Shown: piece after piece, positions 14,006-25,121 of the stretch
Numbering within the stretch: position 1 is the stretch's first letter
Layout of the letters: every line of letters starts with the position of its first letter
NCBI GenBank assembly: GCA_002105175.1
Contig: MCGE01000018.1
Coordinates: 620,001-684,000 of the forward strand
DNA length: 64,000 nt
Source: Absidia repens
Lineage: Eukaryota; Mucoromycota; Mucoromycetes; Mucorales; Cunninghamellaceae
Reading direction: 5' to 3'
Made by a program: the position numbers and the translations under genes
Notes under the pieces: generated by a model
Database searches by the model: none
What the model was told of the DNA's origin: nothing
What the model saw: only the letters and a program-made list of their open reading frames with translations

Positions 14006-15091
14006 ATGCTCCACAACTCATTAACAACCTCACAGCGTCTTATCTCTTACTTCTTATCACTTTTTGATATACAATCTTACTCGCAACAACAACAACAACA
14101 ACAACAAGAACAATACTATGGTCAGTCCCCATTACCGTCACCAACCTATATATCTTCGTCCAGTTACTTCTTGAACGACTCCATTGTGATGGTACACCGA
14201 CGAAGCAACAAATTCACATACCAAAGTGATCCCTGGTCTTTGCACACTTGGTTGAAAGGCCTTTCCAAACATGTATTATATCAACTATTTATTGACATGC
14301 GACCTCGTCTTAGCAATTATTACACTGGTACTGCGGCAACAACAGTAACAGCAACCGATGACAGTGTAATATCTTCACGACTCGGCAGTTCCCCTTCCGC
14401 TTCCTCGTCCACCTCCTCCTTCTCTACGACGTCACCTTTGCCACATCTTCCACTGAAATTATCATCAGCAGCAGTAAAACCACCATCCATTCTGACCATG
14501 ATGAAACAAGTACTGCTGATTCAACAACATGCCCGTGAAATCGTTCAGCAACTTGACCACCTACGACCCAGTGAACAATTCGCCAAGGCCAGTATGACCG
14601 CCCACTCGCTTCATCAACTGGTGCGTCTCGCAGCCGATACCCTTCGACCTCATTCTACGTTAGCTTTGCTTGCGATACTGACGATCGTACAAGAACTCTT
14701 GGATGCTTCTTCTTCTGAACTACGCCGGCATGTGTTTTATCGATCCAAATGGGGTCGCACGGTGATTCTTGAAATGGCGGCCATTCTGAAAACATTCACT
14801 TTGCCACCCTCATTGCCATCATCTGCAACATCATCCCATGACGACGCCACCACCACCACCACTATTGAGTCTTCTTCTATCACTACAAGCAACAACCACT
14901 CGATGTTTCATTTGAAAAAATGGTCCACTTATTTGATTGCCTGTTTGAACCCACCAACGGTCGCGAATGAACAAGGTTGGATATTGGATTGGCTGGAACT
15001 TATTTGCACAAACATGGCCAAGTATGACCTTCGTTGGAAATTTAGACACGAATATCAAGAAGTTATCCAGATGGCCAAGGAATCCCTGTAG
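14006..15091 (+). CDS. Hypothetical protein, 361 aa, unrecognised family
   Basis: A single uninterrupted exon encodes 361 aa and ends KESL. I do not recognise a domain. Visible features: a short Q8 run near residue 30, a Ser/Thr-rich segment around residues 115-150, and a predicted helical, Leu-rich region from about 165 to 260 (MMKQVLLIQQHAREIVQQL; LRPHSTLALLAILTIVQELL). A C-terminal helical segment has conserved-looking aromatics (FHLKKWSTYLIACLNPP; WILDWLELICTNMAKYDLRWKF). There is no signal peptide or clear membrane anchor; LALLAILTIVQELL is too short and amphipathic. An alternative start at Met62 (MVHRRSNKF) would drop the Gln-rich part. The ordered C-terminal half suggests a real protein rather than a chance frame. 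Confidence 0.7.
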   Translation: MLHNSLTTSQRLISYFLSLFDIQSYSQQQQQQQQEQYYGQSPLPSPTYISSSSYFLNDSIVMVHRRSNKFTYQSDPWSLHTWLKGLSKHVLYQLFIDMRPRLSNYYTGTAATTVTATDDSVISSRLGSSPSASSSTSSFSTTSPLPHLPLKLSSAAVKPPSILTMMKQVLLIQQHAREIVQQLDHLRPSEQFAKASMTAHSLHQLVRLAADTLRPHSTLALLAILTIVQELLDASSSELRRHVFYRSKWGRTVILEMAAILKTFTLPPSLPSSATSSHDDATTTTTIESSSITTSNNHSMFHLKKWSTYLIACLNPPTVANEQGWILDWLELICTNMAKYDLRWKFRHEYQEVIQMAKESL

Positions 15092-17489
15092 ATAAAAATT
15101 AGTTATTATGTGTCTTTTTTTTTATACCCCACCCAGTCCCTTTTTTCCCTCATTGAAATTAGCTATTTTTATTGATACCCCCCCCCTCCTCCTTCCTCTA
15201 TAGAATTCAGTTGTTGTGTATTTTGACATTGTTGCTCCCCACCCTCCTCTCTCTTTTGTTTTTCGTTTTTACTCAGTTTTCAATCCCCCCAATAAACCAT
15301 GAATTCAAAATATATCCCTTTTATTTGAAATTTGAAAACAATAAACAAATGATTTTTTATTTTCATTGCGATTTGTATATAAATAAAGACTATGAAGATC
15401 AATTGTATTTGTGTGTGTGTGTGTTTGTTAAAACTGTGTATATGTGTGTGCAGTGCGACATAATGTGTCAACGGGTAAATAAAAAATCAATATGGGATGA
15501 AGGGTCTACCTAATTGAATACCATGAACTGATTTGTTTCCATGTTTTACACCTGATTGAATCCGAGAATCACACTATCACGTTGTCAATTGTTCCCATGT
15601 CCAGTCATTGGTCAAAGAACACAATTGGTATGTGCTTTCCAATCAAAAAATTTCATGCATAGAGAAATAAAAAAGGACTACCAGAATCTTAATAAAGCAT
15701 CAACTATGGAGAGACCTTCAAATTAAGAGTTAGTTGCAGTATCGTTCTTTCATTTTCCTTATCTGACTCATTCGCTACTTAGTTACCGATTTTGTCCCTG
15801 AGATATACAACCTATCAATTGCGGGTTCTAGCTACTGGTATCAATAAACAGACCAATAAACTCTCTCCAGACGAATATTCACTATAGTTGAAAACACAGA
15901 GAAGAAGAAGAAAATGAATCTTAATACAGATATGATCCATGTTTATTTCTTTAACTCCAGAAACTTACACGAGTATACATATCGTTTCCAACCGCTTTAA
16001 AATATATTCGTTTTTACCCAGCATTGCTCCACTAGCTTCCTTGTTTTCGCTTCAACTCCTCTGTTGGTATAGAATCAAGCCTATGAGTTCAGGAATCAAG
16101 ACCAAGCGCATCAGGATGAGGAGATCCTATCAATTCATTTTGCCTTTTATTGTTTTACCTGAGTCATGAGTTTCCATATTTAATTTTTTTTTTTAAAACG
16201 AAAAAAAAAAAAAAGCTTGGTGATTGAGATTTAAATCTGCGGTGATTCAAATACTCCATTGAAAATCACAAATCTCGTTATGCACTGTAATGCAAACTGT
16301 AATATAGATAGGCTAAAAAAGTAGACTCCTTTTTTTTTACCATTCAAAGTTTGTGTCGCTTTACACTACCAAATATACGCTCCGATTTTTATATTTTGAC
16401 CTCACAGTTTCCCCGCTTGATCTCTTACAAACGCCCAATCTGGTCCAAACAACCATGTGATGGTCCATTATTCCACATTACCGGGGGGTATCGCTTGAGT
16501 AATACATACTTTATGTCTCAATTATTTATGTTTGAAAGGGGAAGAGAATGATCAAAGACAAAAGCACCATATGAGCAATCAAAACGGAAGATACTGAGAG
16601 GGGAGAGTGTCTATCTCGTATATATTATATGATACATCAATTTATACAAAAAGAAAGAAGGTATATCATATTCATTGTATCTTTGATGATGGGTCAAAGA
16701 CCACGTTGTTTATTCTTACCTGATTCAGATGACTCGAGAATGGAGAAATTAGAGGGAATACAAACAGATTCTCGGGAACGGTAAATTGTTTCGCTAAACA
16801 GTAACTGTGATAGCATAAAAAAAAAACTAGTTCCTTTGCACCAATAAAAAAAAATCTTGTGGAACGAGGGGCTCAATTTCAGCGACTCGCATTAATAGCG
16901 CACCCTTTTTTCTTCGGTTTGATCTGCTTATTGTCGGGAGTTTAATCTCAATATTCTGCCCTCTGCCTTCTTTTGACAGGTCACAGTCAATGTAGTGTCA
17001 TATGTATGCATATGAGGATTATGCAATGGTGTTCATCAGTATTATTTTTATATAATATGACTATAATACAATTGTATACAATAGAAATACTCAGTATTGT
17101 GCTGAAATAAAATGAAAAAATAGTAATCGGCCGAAAAAAAAAAGTTTCCAGGAAATTCGGAATGGAAACTTCAGAAGGATTCATGCTGTGTTTCAAAAAA
17201 GGAAACAGTAAGATCAGACCTTCTTCAATTCTGTATGTTCCTGGATTATATATGTCTATAGAATGAAATCCAACCAATGGCTGAATGCTCTCGTGGAACG
17301 CGCTACCTCTATCATATAGTTTAGAAAGAAACATTATTTTTCATTTTTTTTGTATCTCAATTTAAAAAAAAAAAATAAACAATTATAAAAGTACAATGAT
17401 TTTTTTTGTTTTCTATTGTATTTTTCATCTTTCTTTCATTTGTATATTACCTTTTTTTTTTTAAGAAACAAATCATTTAAAAGAATTAT
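15092..17489. other. Long intergenic region upstream of ENA ATPase
   Basis: 2.4 kb without a supportable gene. It contains a C-rich patch at 15179-15188, a GT repeat at 15408-15424, several AATAAA words, and scattered A/T runs. Short open frames (for example 15939-16169 + and 16987-17334 -) have no coding character I can support. The last 300 bp are T-rich and presumably the promoter of the ATPase gene. Confidence 0.5.
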
Positions 17490-20400
17490 ATGGATAGATC
17501 CAACCAACCCACCACTATTAGCTTCGGTAATCATACAACAAATATAGACATTGATCAACCTCAACTTCAGCAACAAAATGAGATCGACAAGAACAACAAG
17601 AAGAAACAGCCGATCAGTTTGAGTCGTACCTCCTCCGGTCAAAGCTCCAATGGCGATACAAAATCTATCCGTAGTGTGATGATGGAAAAGATGAAGTTCG
17701 TTAAACGTTCTCGCAAGACGCAAACCGCTCGTGTGGAAGGACCTCCCTATCATACTATGACTTTGGATACCGTGGCTCAGCTAATGAAATCTAATCTTGA
17801 AGATGGTCTTTCTGAATCCGATTGCTTGATTAGGCAAAAGGAAGAATGTGGTTATAATGAAATGGAAGGTGAAGGTGGTATTAATCCTGTCAAGTTATTG
17901 ATCAAACAATTCTTCAATATCCTCGTCTTGATTCTATTGATCGCAATGGTAAGCTCTAGTTTTTAAAACACCGCTCTCTTTTTTTTTTCGTTTTTTTTTT
18001 TTATTAATCGATCTTCTTTTTTCTTTTTTTGAAACAATTATAGGTGGTCTCTTTTGTGTTCAAGGATTATGTTGAAGGTGGTGTGATTTGTGCTATCATG
18101 TTCTTGAACGCTGGTGTTGGCTTCGCTCAGGAATACAAGGCTGAAAAGACTATGGAATCCCTACGTCAAATGGCTTCTCCCACTGTGTGTGCCATTCGAA
18201 ATGGTGAACAGAAAACAATTGCCACTCGTGATTTAGTTTGTGGTGATATCATTGTCATGAAAAGTGGTGATGTTGTTGGTGCCGATTGTCGTGTTATTGA
18301 GTAAGTACATTTACATAAATGTCAAAAAGAAGCCTATACTTAACTTTTTCTTTTCTTTTTTTAGATCCTTCAATATGGATGTCGATGAAGCTCTTCTTAC
18401 TGGTGAATCTGTTCCTGTCAACAAGTCTTCTCAAGTTATTGAAGGCGAATTGGTTCCTTTAGGTGACCGTATTAATATGTGTTATTCAAGCACTACTCTT
18501 ACTAAAGGCCGTGGTCGAGGTAAGAAAATCAAACTTTCTCCCCCCCCTCTCTCACCTCCCCAACATCATCCTTTCACCAGTAATTAATAATGTTCTTTTA
18601 TATCTATAATAGCTATTGTTACTGCCATTGGTATGGAAACTGAAATTGGAAAGATTGCCAAACGCTTATTAGAAGGTAATGACAGCTCTCGAACGCCATT
18701 ACAACGCTCATTGGACCGTATGGCTCTGGTACTCTTGGCCGTCGCTATCATCTCCATCATTGTCGTCTTTGGTGCCAACAAGTTCCACGATATTGATGAT
18801 CAAATTATTCTCTATGCTATTTCCACTGCCATTGCTGTCATTCCTGAAGGGTTGATCGCTGTGGTGACCTTAACCCAAGCGTTTGGTGTCCACTCTATGG
18901 CCAAAGCCAATGCCTTGGTGCGACGTATGGCTGCTCTTGAAATGTTAGGTGCTGTGACCAATGTGTGCTCGGACAAGACTGGGACTTTGACTCAATCCAA
19001 AATGGTACTGACCCGTCTGTGGCGCCCCGATGAAGGCTTCTATCGTGTGTCTGGCCTTGGCTTCTCTATTGATGGTCATGTGTCTTTAGAACAAGATTCG
19101 CAACCTGATGATGAAGAACAAAAAACTCAGCAATCGGAAGCTATGACTTATGACACCATGTCAACTGGATTTCGGCAAATGGTTTACAATGCTTCTCTCT
19201 GCAATATGAGTGAAGTGCGCAAGGACAAGGATGGTGATGGCTATCACGGTATTGGTGATCCAACCGAAGTCGCTCTTCAAGTATTTGCTCACAAGCTGAA
19301 TATGGGAAAACCTAGTCTGACAAACGAAACTTCTGCAAATGGCAACATGAATGACACTACAGGCACACAAGCACCGGATGGCTGGAAATTACTGACGGAA
19401 TATCCATTTGACTCTACCATCAAACGTATGAGTGTGATCTGCGAAACCCCTGAAGGAAAACGTGTTGCTTATCTCAAGGGTGCGACTGAACGTGTATTGG
19501 AAAGCTGCGTCGGTGTCCAAATGACTCACGGTATCAAATCAATGAATCCAGATGAACTCCAAGCATATGTTTTACCTCAAGTGGAAGCATTGGCCCGTGG
19601 TGGACTTCGTGTACTCTCTTTGGCAACTCGACAATTGAAAACGGATGGTCCTGTCTATTTTGACACTTTTAAACGGGATGATATTGAAAAAGATATGATC
19701 TTCTGTGGCCTTGTTGGTATTTATGATCCTCCTCGTATTGAATCCAAGGGTGCTGTGGAAAAGTGTCATTTGGCTGGTATTACTGTCCACATGCTTACTG
19801 GTGACCATGTTGCTACTGCTACTGCTATTGCTCGGGAAGTGGGTATTTTACCTAAAAACTATGGTTTGGAAGATACTACTGCGTCTGACTCGGTTGTTGT
19901 TACGGAAAAGTCCTTGGTGATGCCTGCTACGGAATTTGATCGACTTAGCGAAGACCAGGTGGATGCTTTACCCGAATTACCCCTTGTGGTTGCCCGTTGT
20001 AGTCCTGATACCAAGGTCAAGATGATTGAAGCTCTCCACCGCCGCAAACGCATCAGTGGTATGACTGGTGATGGTGTCAACGACAGTCCTAGTTTGAAGG
20101 AATCCGATATTGGTATTGCAATGGGTATGGCCGGCAGTGATGTTGCGAAGCAAGCTGCTGATATTGTCTTGGTGGATGATAATTTTGCTACAATTGTCAG
20201 CGCTGTGGAAGAAGGTCGACGAGTGTTTGCCAATATTTCTCGTTTTGTGGTACACATGGTCTCTGTGAATGTGGCAGAAGTGACACCTTTGCTCTTGGGT
20301 CTTATCTTTTTGGACAACACTGGACGTTCCGTATTCCCCCTTTCACCAATTCAAATTCTCTTCAACAATGTCGTCACTAGTTCCCCTCCTGCAATGGCTC

Positions 20401-20936
20401 TTGGTCTCGAACCTGTTCACCCACGTCAAATGCTTGTCCCTCCCCGCTCAACATCCGAAGGTTTATTCTCCAGAAGCAATGTTGTGGATATTCTTTACTA
20501 TGGTGTCATGATGGGTCTTATCTGTTTGGCAAACTTTGCTATTGTGGTCTTTGGCTGGGGTGATGGCAACTTGGGATCAAACTGTAACTTGAACTATGAT
20601 GAAGAATGCTTTTTGGTGTACCGTGCGCGTGGTGCCCTTTTTGCAACAATGACAGTTTTATTGCTGTTACATGGATATACCTGTCGTGATCTGAAACATC
20701 CTGCCTGGAGCTGGAAGGCGTTGACCACCAAACAAAACTACTACTTGCACGCCAGTACTGCCTTTGGATTTGCCATTATGTTTGTGACTCTTTATGTACC
20801 TGTACTCAATACCCAAGTGTTCAGGCATGCCCCTATTGATTGGGAATGGGGAATGGTGGCTGCTTCGACTATAGTGTATGTCGCTTTAGCCGAAGGTTGG
20901 AAATATCTTCGACGTACTTGTTTGCACTTTATTTAA
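17490..20936 (+). CDS. ENA1: ENA-type (P-type IID) Na+/K+-exporting ATPase
   Basis: Exons 17490-17948, 18044-18300, 18365-18519 and 18613-20936 give 1064 aa. This is a plasma-membrane P-type ATPase of the fungal ENA group, which exports Na+ and/or K+ and confers salt and alkali tolerance. Order of motifs: N-terminal cation-ATPase domain (HTMTLDTVAQLM), first TM pair, LLTGES (about 250-254), IAVIPEGL in TM4 (about 366-371), phosphorylation site CSDKTGTLTQ with Asp411, the KGATE nucleotide-binding motif, HMLTGDH, then TGDGVNDSPSLKESDIGIAMG (about 775). Six further membrane segments follow. The PEGL/DKTGTLTQ/VNDSP combination and about 1,050-aa length fit ENA better than SERCA or PMR1. The N-terminal 80 residues are polar, basic and Gln-rich. 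Ion specificity cannot be read from sequence. Confidence 0.92.
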
Positions 20937-21284
20937 TTTATCATTTGAACTCCGAAATAAACCTCTTAGAAAGATTGCCCTCATTTTTTTTATATATACT
21001 TCTTTTGTCTCTTGTGTCATGTTATTTTTTATCTCTATTTGATCTATTTCCCTTCAACTTTTTTTTATTTTAATTTCTTCAGTCGTCTTTTTTTCTTTTG
21101 TCTTTTTTAAATTTTGTGGGTTGTGTGTGGTGCCTTTGTTTTCTATTGCTAGATATTCATTCCTTCTCACACATTCCTTTTCCCTTTCCACTCGTTTTTT
21201 TTTTATCCCCACAATTGATCAAACTTCCGACATCTTTTTCCGGATCATCCCAAAACCGACGGTCTTAGTTATTAAAACGAGGAT
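20937..21284. other. Short intergenic region
   Basis: T-rich spacer between the ATPase stop and the presenilin start. An AATAAA (20957-20962) serves the ATPase; CT-rich tracts lie just before the next start. Nothing else seen. Confidence 0.6.
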
Positions 21285-23868
21285 ATGACATTACCCTCAC
21301 CTCGATCATCGCACAATGCTGAACATGCATCTTCACTGCCAACAACAACAACAGCAGCAGCAACGACTGAACAAAACCAAAATCAAGATCATGAAGCCAA
21401 TGGACAACAGGAACAACAAGATGATATTATGATTGACGAAACGGTACCATTGAATTGTGTTAAATGTCAACAACCAGCGACTTTTATGTGCTCATCATGT
21501 GGTTTGCAAGGACCTCGTTATTGTACTCCTGAATGTCAACAGAGCGACTGGAAAGCGAGCCACTATTCAACCTGTCAAAGTACCATTTTGCGGAACCAGC
21601 GACGATTTGCATCTTCTACTCGACGTACAACTACAACAGATCCTTTTCAAAATACAGGTAACTTGGTTAGAGGTAACAAGGAGAAACAAGGTCTCATCCT
21701 TTTATTTTATTTTTTCATGGTAGGTGCCACCAATAACGATATTGCACTGACTGAAATGAATCGACAACAACAACAGCAACAGCAGCTACAACAAGCTGAC
21801 ACTGAGAACGAAAATGAAACCGAAGAAGAATTCGCTGACAATCTCAAATTTTACATGCAACAAATTTACTTGATCATTAAACCTGTGGTTGTTTGCATTG
21901 TATTGAGTATATTCTGGGTTAAAGTCGGCTTCAATGATCAAAGTGATTACAGGTAAGGAAGGATACATTAGTTATATTGATAATGATTCTCATCTATTAT
22001 TTATTTTACATGGTAGTCCTACAAGACCAACGTATGATGTCTTATCCTCAAACAATGGGGGATCAGCTGGCTCAAGTGGTGGCAATAGCGGCGGAAGTGG
22101 TGGCTCGGCGGGATTGTCATCGTTGACTAATGCTGCCATCATCATTGGCCAGATCATTGTTGTTACTGTTGTGATTGTCTTCTTCTTTCGAAAGGGATGG
22201 ATTAAGGTAAAACTAAATACCAAAAGAAAAAAAGCTACTGATGGTGGAAAGAAAAAGAAAATTTGCTCAATATTCTTCATTCAAATATAGGTGCTAATTG
22301 GGTTTTTTATGCTTGTGGTGATGTTTTTACTTGGCTTTATGACTTACCTTTTGATACTGTAAGTAATTCTTTCATCAATTGTCAGATTTTAAAGATGGAC
22401 TAACTCCTTTTTATTCCCTATAGCAATTTGATTCAAATCTTTTTTATACCTCTGGATTACATCACTTTAAGTGTGGCTCTTTGGAACTTTGTCATTGTTG
22501 GCCTAGTATCTATATTTTGGAAAGGTCCTTTATGGCTACAGCAAGCATATCTTACTGTTCTGAGCTCATTAATGGTAAGCAAATATATATGCGAAGGATA
22601 TTTTAATTGTGATACTTATTTTTATTTTATACTTGTTTGTTCTATAGGCATTTTCATTGACTGGTTTGGAACAATGGACTACCTGGATCTTATTGGGTCT
22701 TCTCGCTGTATGGGGTAAGTGACTGTGCCAAATCAACATACTCCAAGTCTAACGTTATTCCTTGTTTAAATATGATGGGTGGATTTAGATCTTATAGCTG
22801 TCCTTTGTCCGTTTGGTCCCCTTCGTCTCCTGATTGAAAGTTCAAGAACTCAGCAACGCGAAGTACCGGCTCTTCTTTACTCTGTTAATGCTGTTTGGTT
22901 TATGCTAGCGTCACCCAGTCATTTCCAAATTTCACATACCTTTACAACTCCCACTGACAACGACAATAACACCAACAAACAAACCACAAAACCGCAGGGT
23001 GAATCGATTGATACCGATCATTACCAGCTAGATGTCGCCACGGTGACATCAACATCACTTCAAAGTATCGACAGTATTGGACACCACCGATATCCAGCGT
23101 CCACGGCATCGTCTTCAGCACCCATCAATCAGCGACATCATTTGGATACCCATACTGAAACTACGACGGGAACGCCAATGACTAGAGCAGAACCACTATC
23201 AGCCAACAATCGATATAGTATTGAGGAGGGTGGATTTTATCGGATATCTAATGATAATAGATCAACAGCAACAGTGACAACAACAGCGGCAGGGACTACC
23301 AATGATGCTTGCCGACCGATTGACTCCACGGACAACACAGATGTGCGACGACGAAACTTGAATCAAAATGATCAGCAACAACAGCTCTCTCAAGAAAATC
23401 CTAATGGAGCCCCAGCTATTGATGTTACGGATGAAGAAGACGGTAATAAAACAATGAAAGGAAGTCAGGACACTTTGTACTAACAATTATATATATATAT
23501 ATGTGGCAAAACGAAATAGCCGAGCGTAGTGGATTGAAACTTGGGCTAGGGGACTTTGTATTTTATAGTGTATTGGTAGCAAGGGCAGGTAAGCAATCAT
23601 TCGATGAAGGGAAGAAAATCATTTATTAATTCCTCTTCGTTTTATATTGTAATAATTAGCGATGTATGATTGGATCACTACAGTATGCTGCACCATTGCT
23701 GTCTTGACAGGATTGACAGCGACTATCTTTTTACTGGCTATTTACAAAAAAGCACTGCCAGCTCTTCCTATCTCCATTGCCTTTGGGATCTTGTTTTATT
23801 TTGTGGCCAAAGCTGTGCTTGTGCCCTACATTGCGGCTATCTGTGTCTTTGGTATGGTTGGCATCTAG
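21285..23868 (+). CDS. Presenilin (gamma-secretase catalytic subunit family) with N-terminal MYND zinc finger
   Basis: Exons 21285-21657, 21724-21952, 22017-22206, 22291-22358, 22424-22574, 22648-22714, 22789-23442, 23520-23588 and 23660-23868 give 669 aa. The MYND finger is at residues 58-97: C58, C61, C69, C72, C80, C84, H93, C97. A Gln/acid-rich linker leads into TM1 (YLIIKPVVVCIVLSIFWV). Presenilin hallmarks follow: LTNAAIIIGQIIVV (TM2), the WKGPLWLQQAYL loop, catalytic Asp360 in VWDLIAVLCPFGPLRLL, a 190-residue hydrophilic loop, catalytic Asp589 in LGLGDFVFYSVLV, and PALP at 634-637. Presenilins are membrane aspartyl proteases. MYND and TM1 lie in the same continuous frame, so the fusion does not depend on the 66-nt intron between exons 1 and 2. 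Asp360 follows Trp, where YD is usual. Loop 1 is Gly/Ser-rich. Confidence 0.93.
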
Positions 23869-24499
23869 TTTAGTCTACCCCTCGCACCCTCCCCTTTTTT
23901 TCATTCTATATGTTTGCAATTTGTATTATACCCCACTTCACCTTCACCCCTCCCTCTCATTTCCTCATCATGAATATTACTTCTGTACATGATGATTATA
24001 AATATAGTATCCATCTGTATTTTTTTTTATATACATATTTTACTCTAATAAACACAAAACAGAATATTTGATATTGCTTCACTTGATATGCAAAGCGGAT
24101 TGTGAAATGTGTGTGCGCGTATAGGATGTGTATATATGAATGTATTTATAATAAATATATACAGTATGTTTGTGTACTTTCGTTCTCCCTTTTTTCGGCG
24201 TAAGAAGCATCAATCAAACACTTTATAATCGATTCCCATCATCAAAATGAGCAAACAGAACATTACTATTATAGCTAACACTCCAAAAATGTTTGGATAT
24301 CACAAATATTGGCTCACTATAATAAAAACAGGGCCTTGGCACTGGTCCCCACTCAATATATATATATATAGCGCGTAACTTCCCTCCCCCCCCCAATAGA
24401 AGCAACACTGAGTAGGACGGTTGGACCTCAAGGCGGTACACGTCAAAATGAGAAATCAGTAGAGCAGCAGAAAATGTCTTGTCTTTTTCATTTCACACA
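23869..24499. other. Intergenic, presenilin 3' side
   Basis: The presenilin 3' UTR with AATAAA at 24049. AT-dinucleotide tracts lie at 24119-24170 and 24355-24371 and a C9 run near 24390. No gene recognised. Confidence 0.55.
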
Positions 24500-24960
24500 T
24501 ATAAACACAGCCAGCTCTTTTTTTCTTTCTAAGCGAAATGTATACTTAATCGACAAAACAAACGATGTGAACGCATGCCAAAGAGATGTTAATGATAAAC
24601 GGAAACAAGTCATATTTTATTCAAATGAAGATACAAATTATGACACACTAGGTCTAATCTAAACTAATGACGATTCCATGAAGCTACTCTAAAATGAGAC
24701 TAATCCAGTGGTGATCCTAAATCACGAATCCAAAATGAAAGGGTTTCCCCATGATGTTTGTATTGCATTTTTCAGAATGCCACTGTTTCATGTTCTAATA
24801 CTAATCCAAGCTCACATCACTTCATTGAAGATTCCATAAAAAGAAAAAGAAAGAAAAAAAAAAAAAAGGAAAAGGGAAATGACAGAAAAATAAAATAAAT
24901 ATATGCTACCACGTGGGCGGAATGTGAATTTTGGAGCCCTCCTCTTTTTTTTTTTTTTTT
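24500..24960 (-). repeat. Interspersed repeat, copy F (degenerate)
   Basis: A diverged minus-strand copy of the repeat family. Read on the minus strand it has the CCGCCCACGTGG box (24911-24922), a pyrimidine tract, CATGGGGAAACCCTTTCATTTTGGAT (about 24730-24755), and TTTGAATAAAATATGA near 24610-24626. The middle is more decayed than in the other copies. Confidence 0.6.
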
Positions 24961-25121
24961 TTTACTGTATGTATATGTCCCATTCCCCTTACATCAAGCA
25001 AACCAAAAACAAATCAAGGTGCTAGTGGAGCGCCGGATCATTTATTAATTAAGAAAGTCGAAGATTTAATGGAATGAGTGAATAAAAATAGGCTGAAATG
25101 TATAATAATAAAAGTGAGTGG
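24961..25121. other. Spacer and 3' UTR of the OYE gene
   Basis: A short AT-rich stretch with TTTATT near 25040 (AATAAA on the minus strand), fitting the 3' UTR of the Old Yellow Enzyme gene. Confidence 0.5.

Noticed and set aside
16987..17334. 115-aa minus-strand frame (includes GFHSIDIYNPGTYRIEEGL)
   Set aside because: No motif, no splice partners, and the sequence lies in the likely promoter of the ENA ATPase gene.
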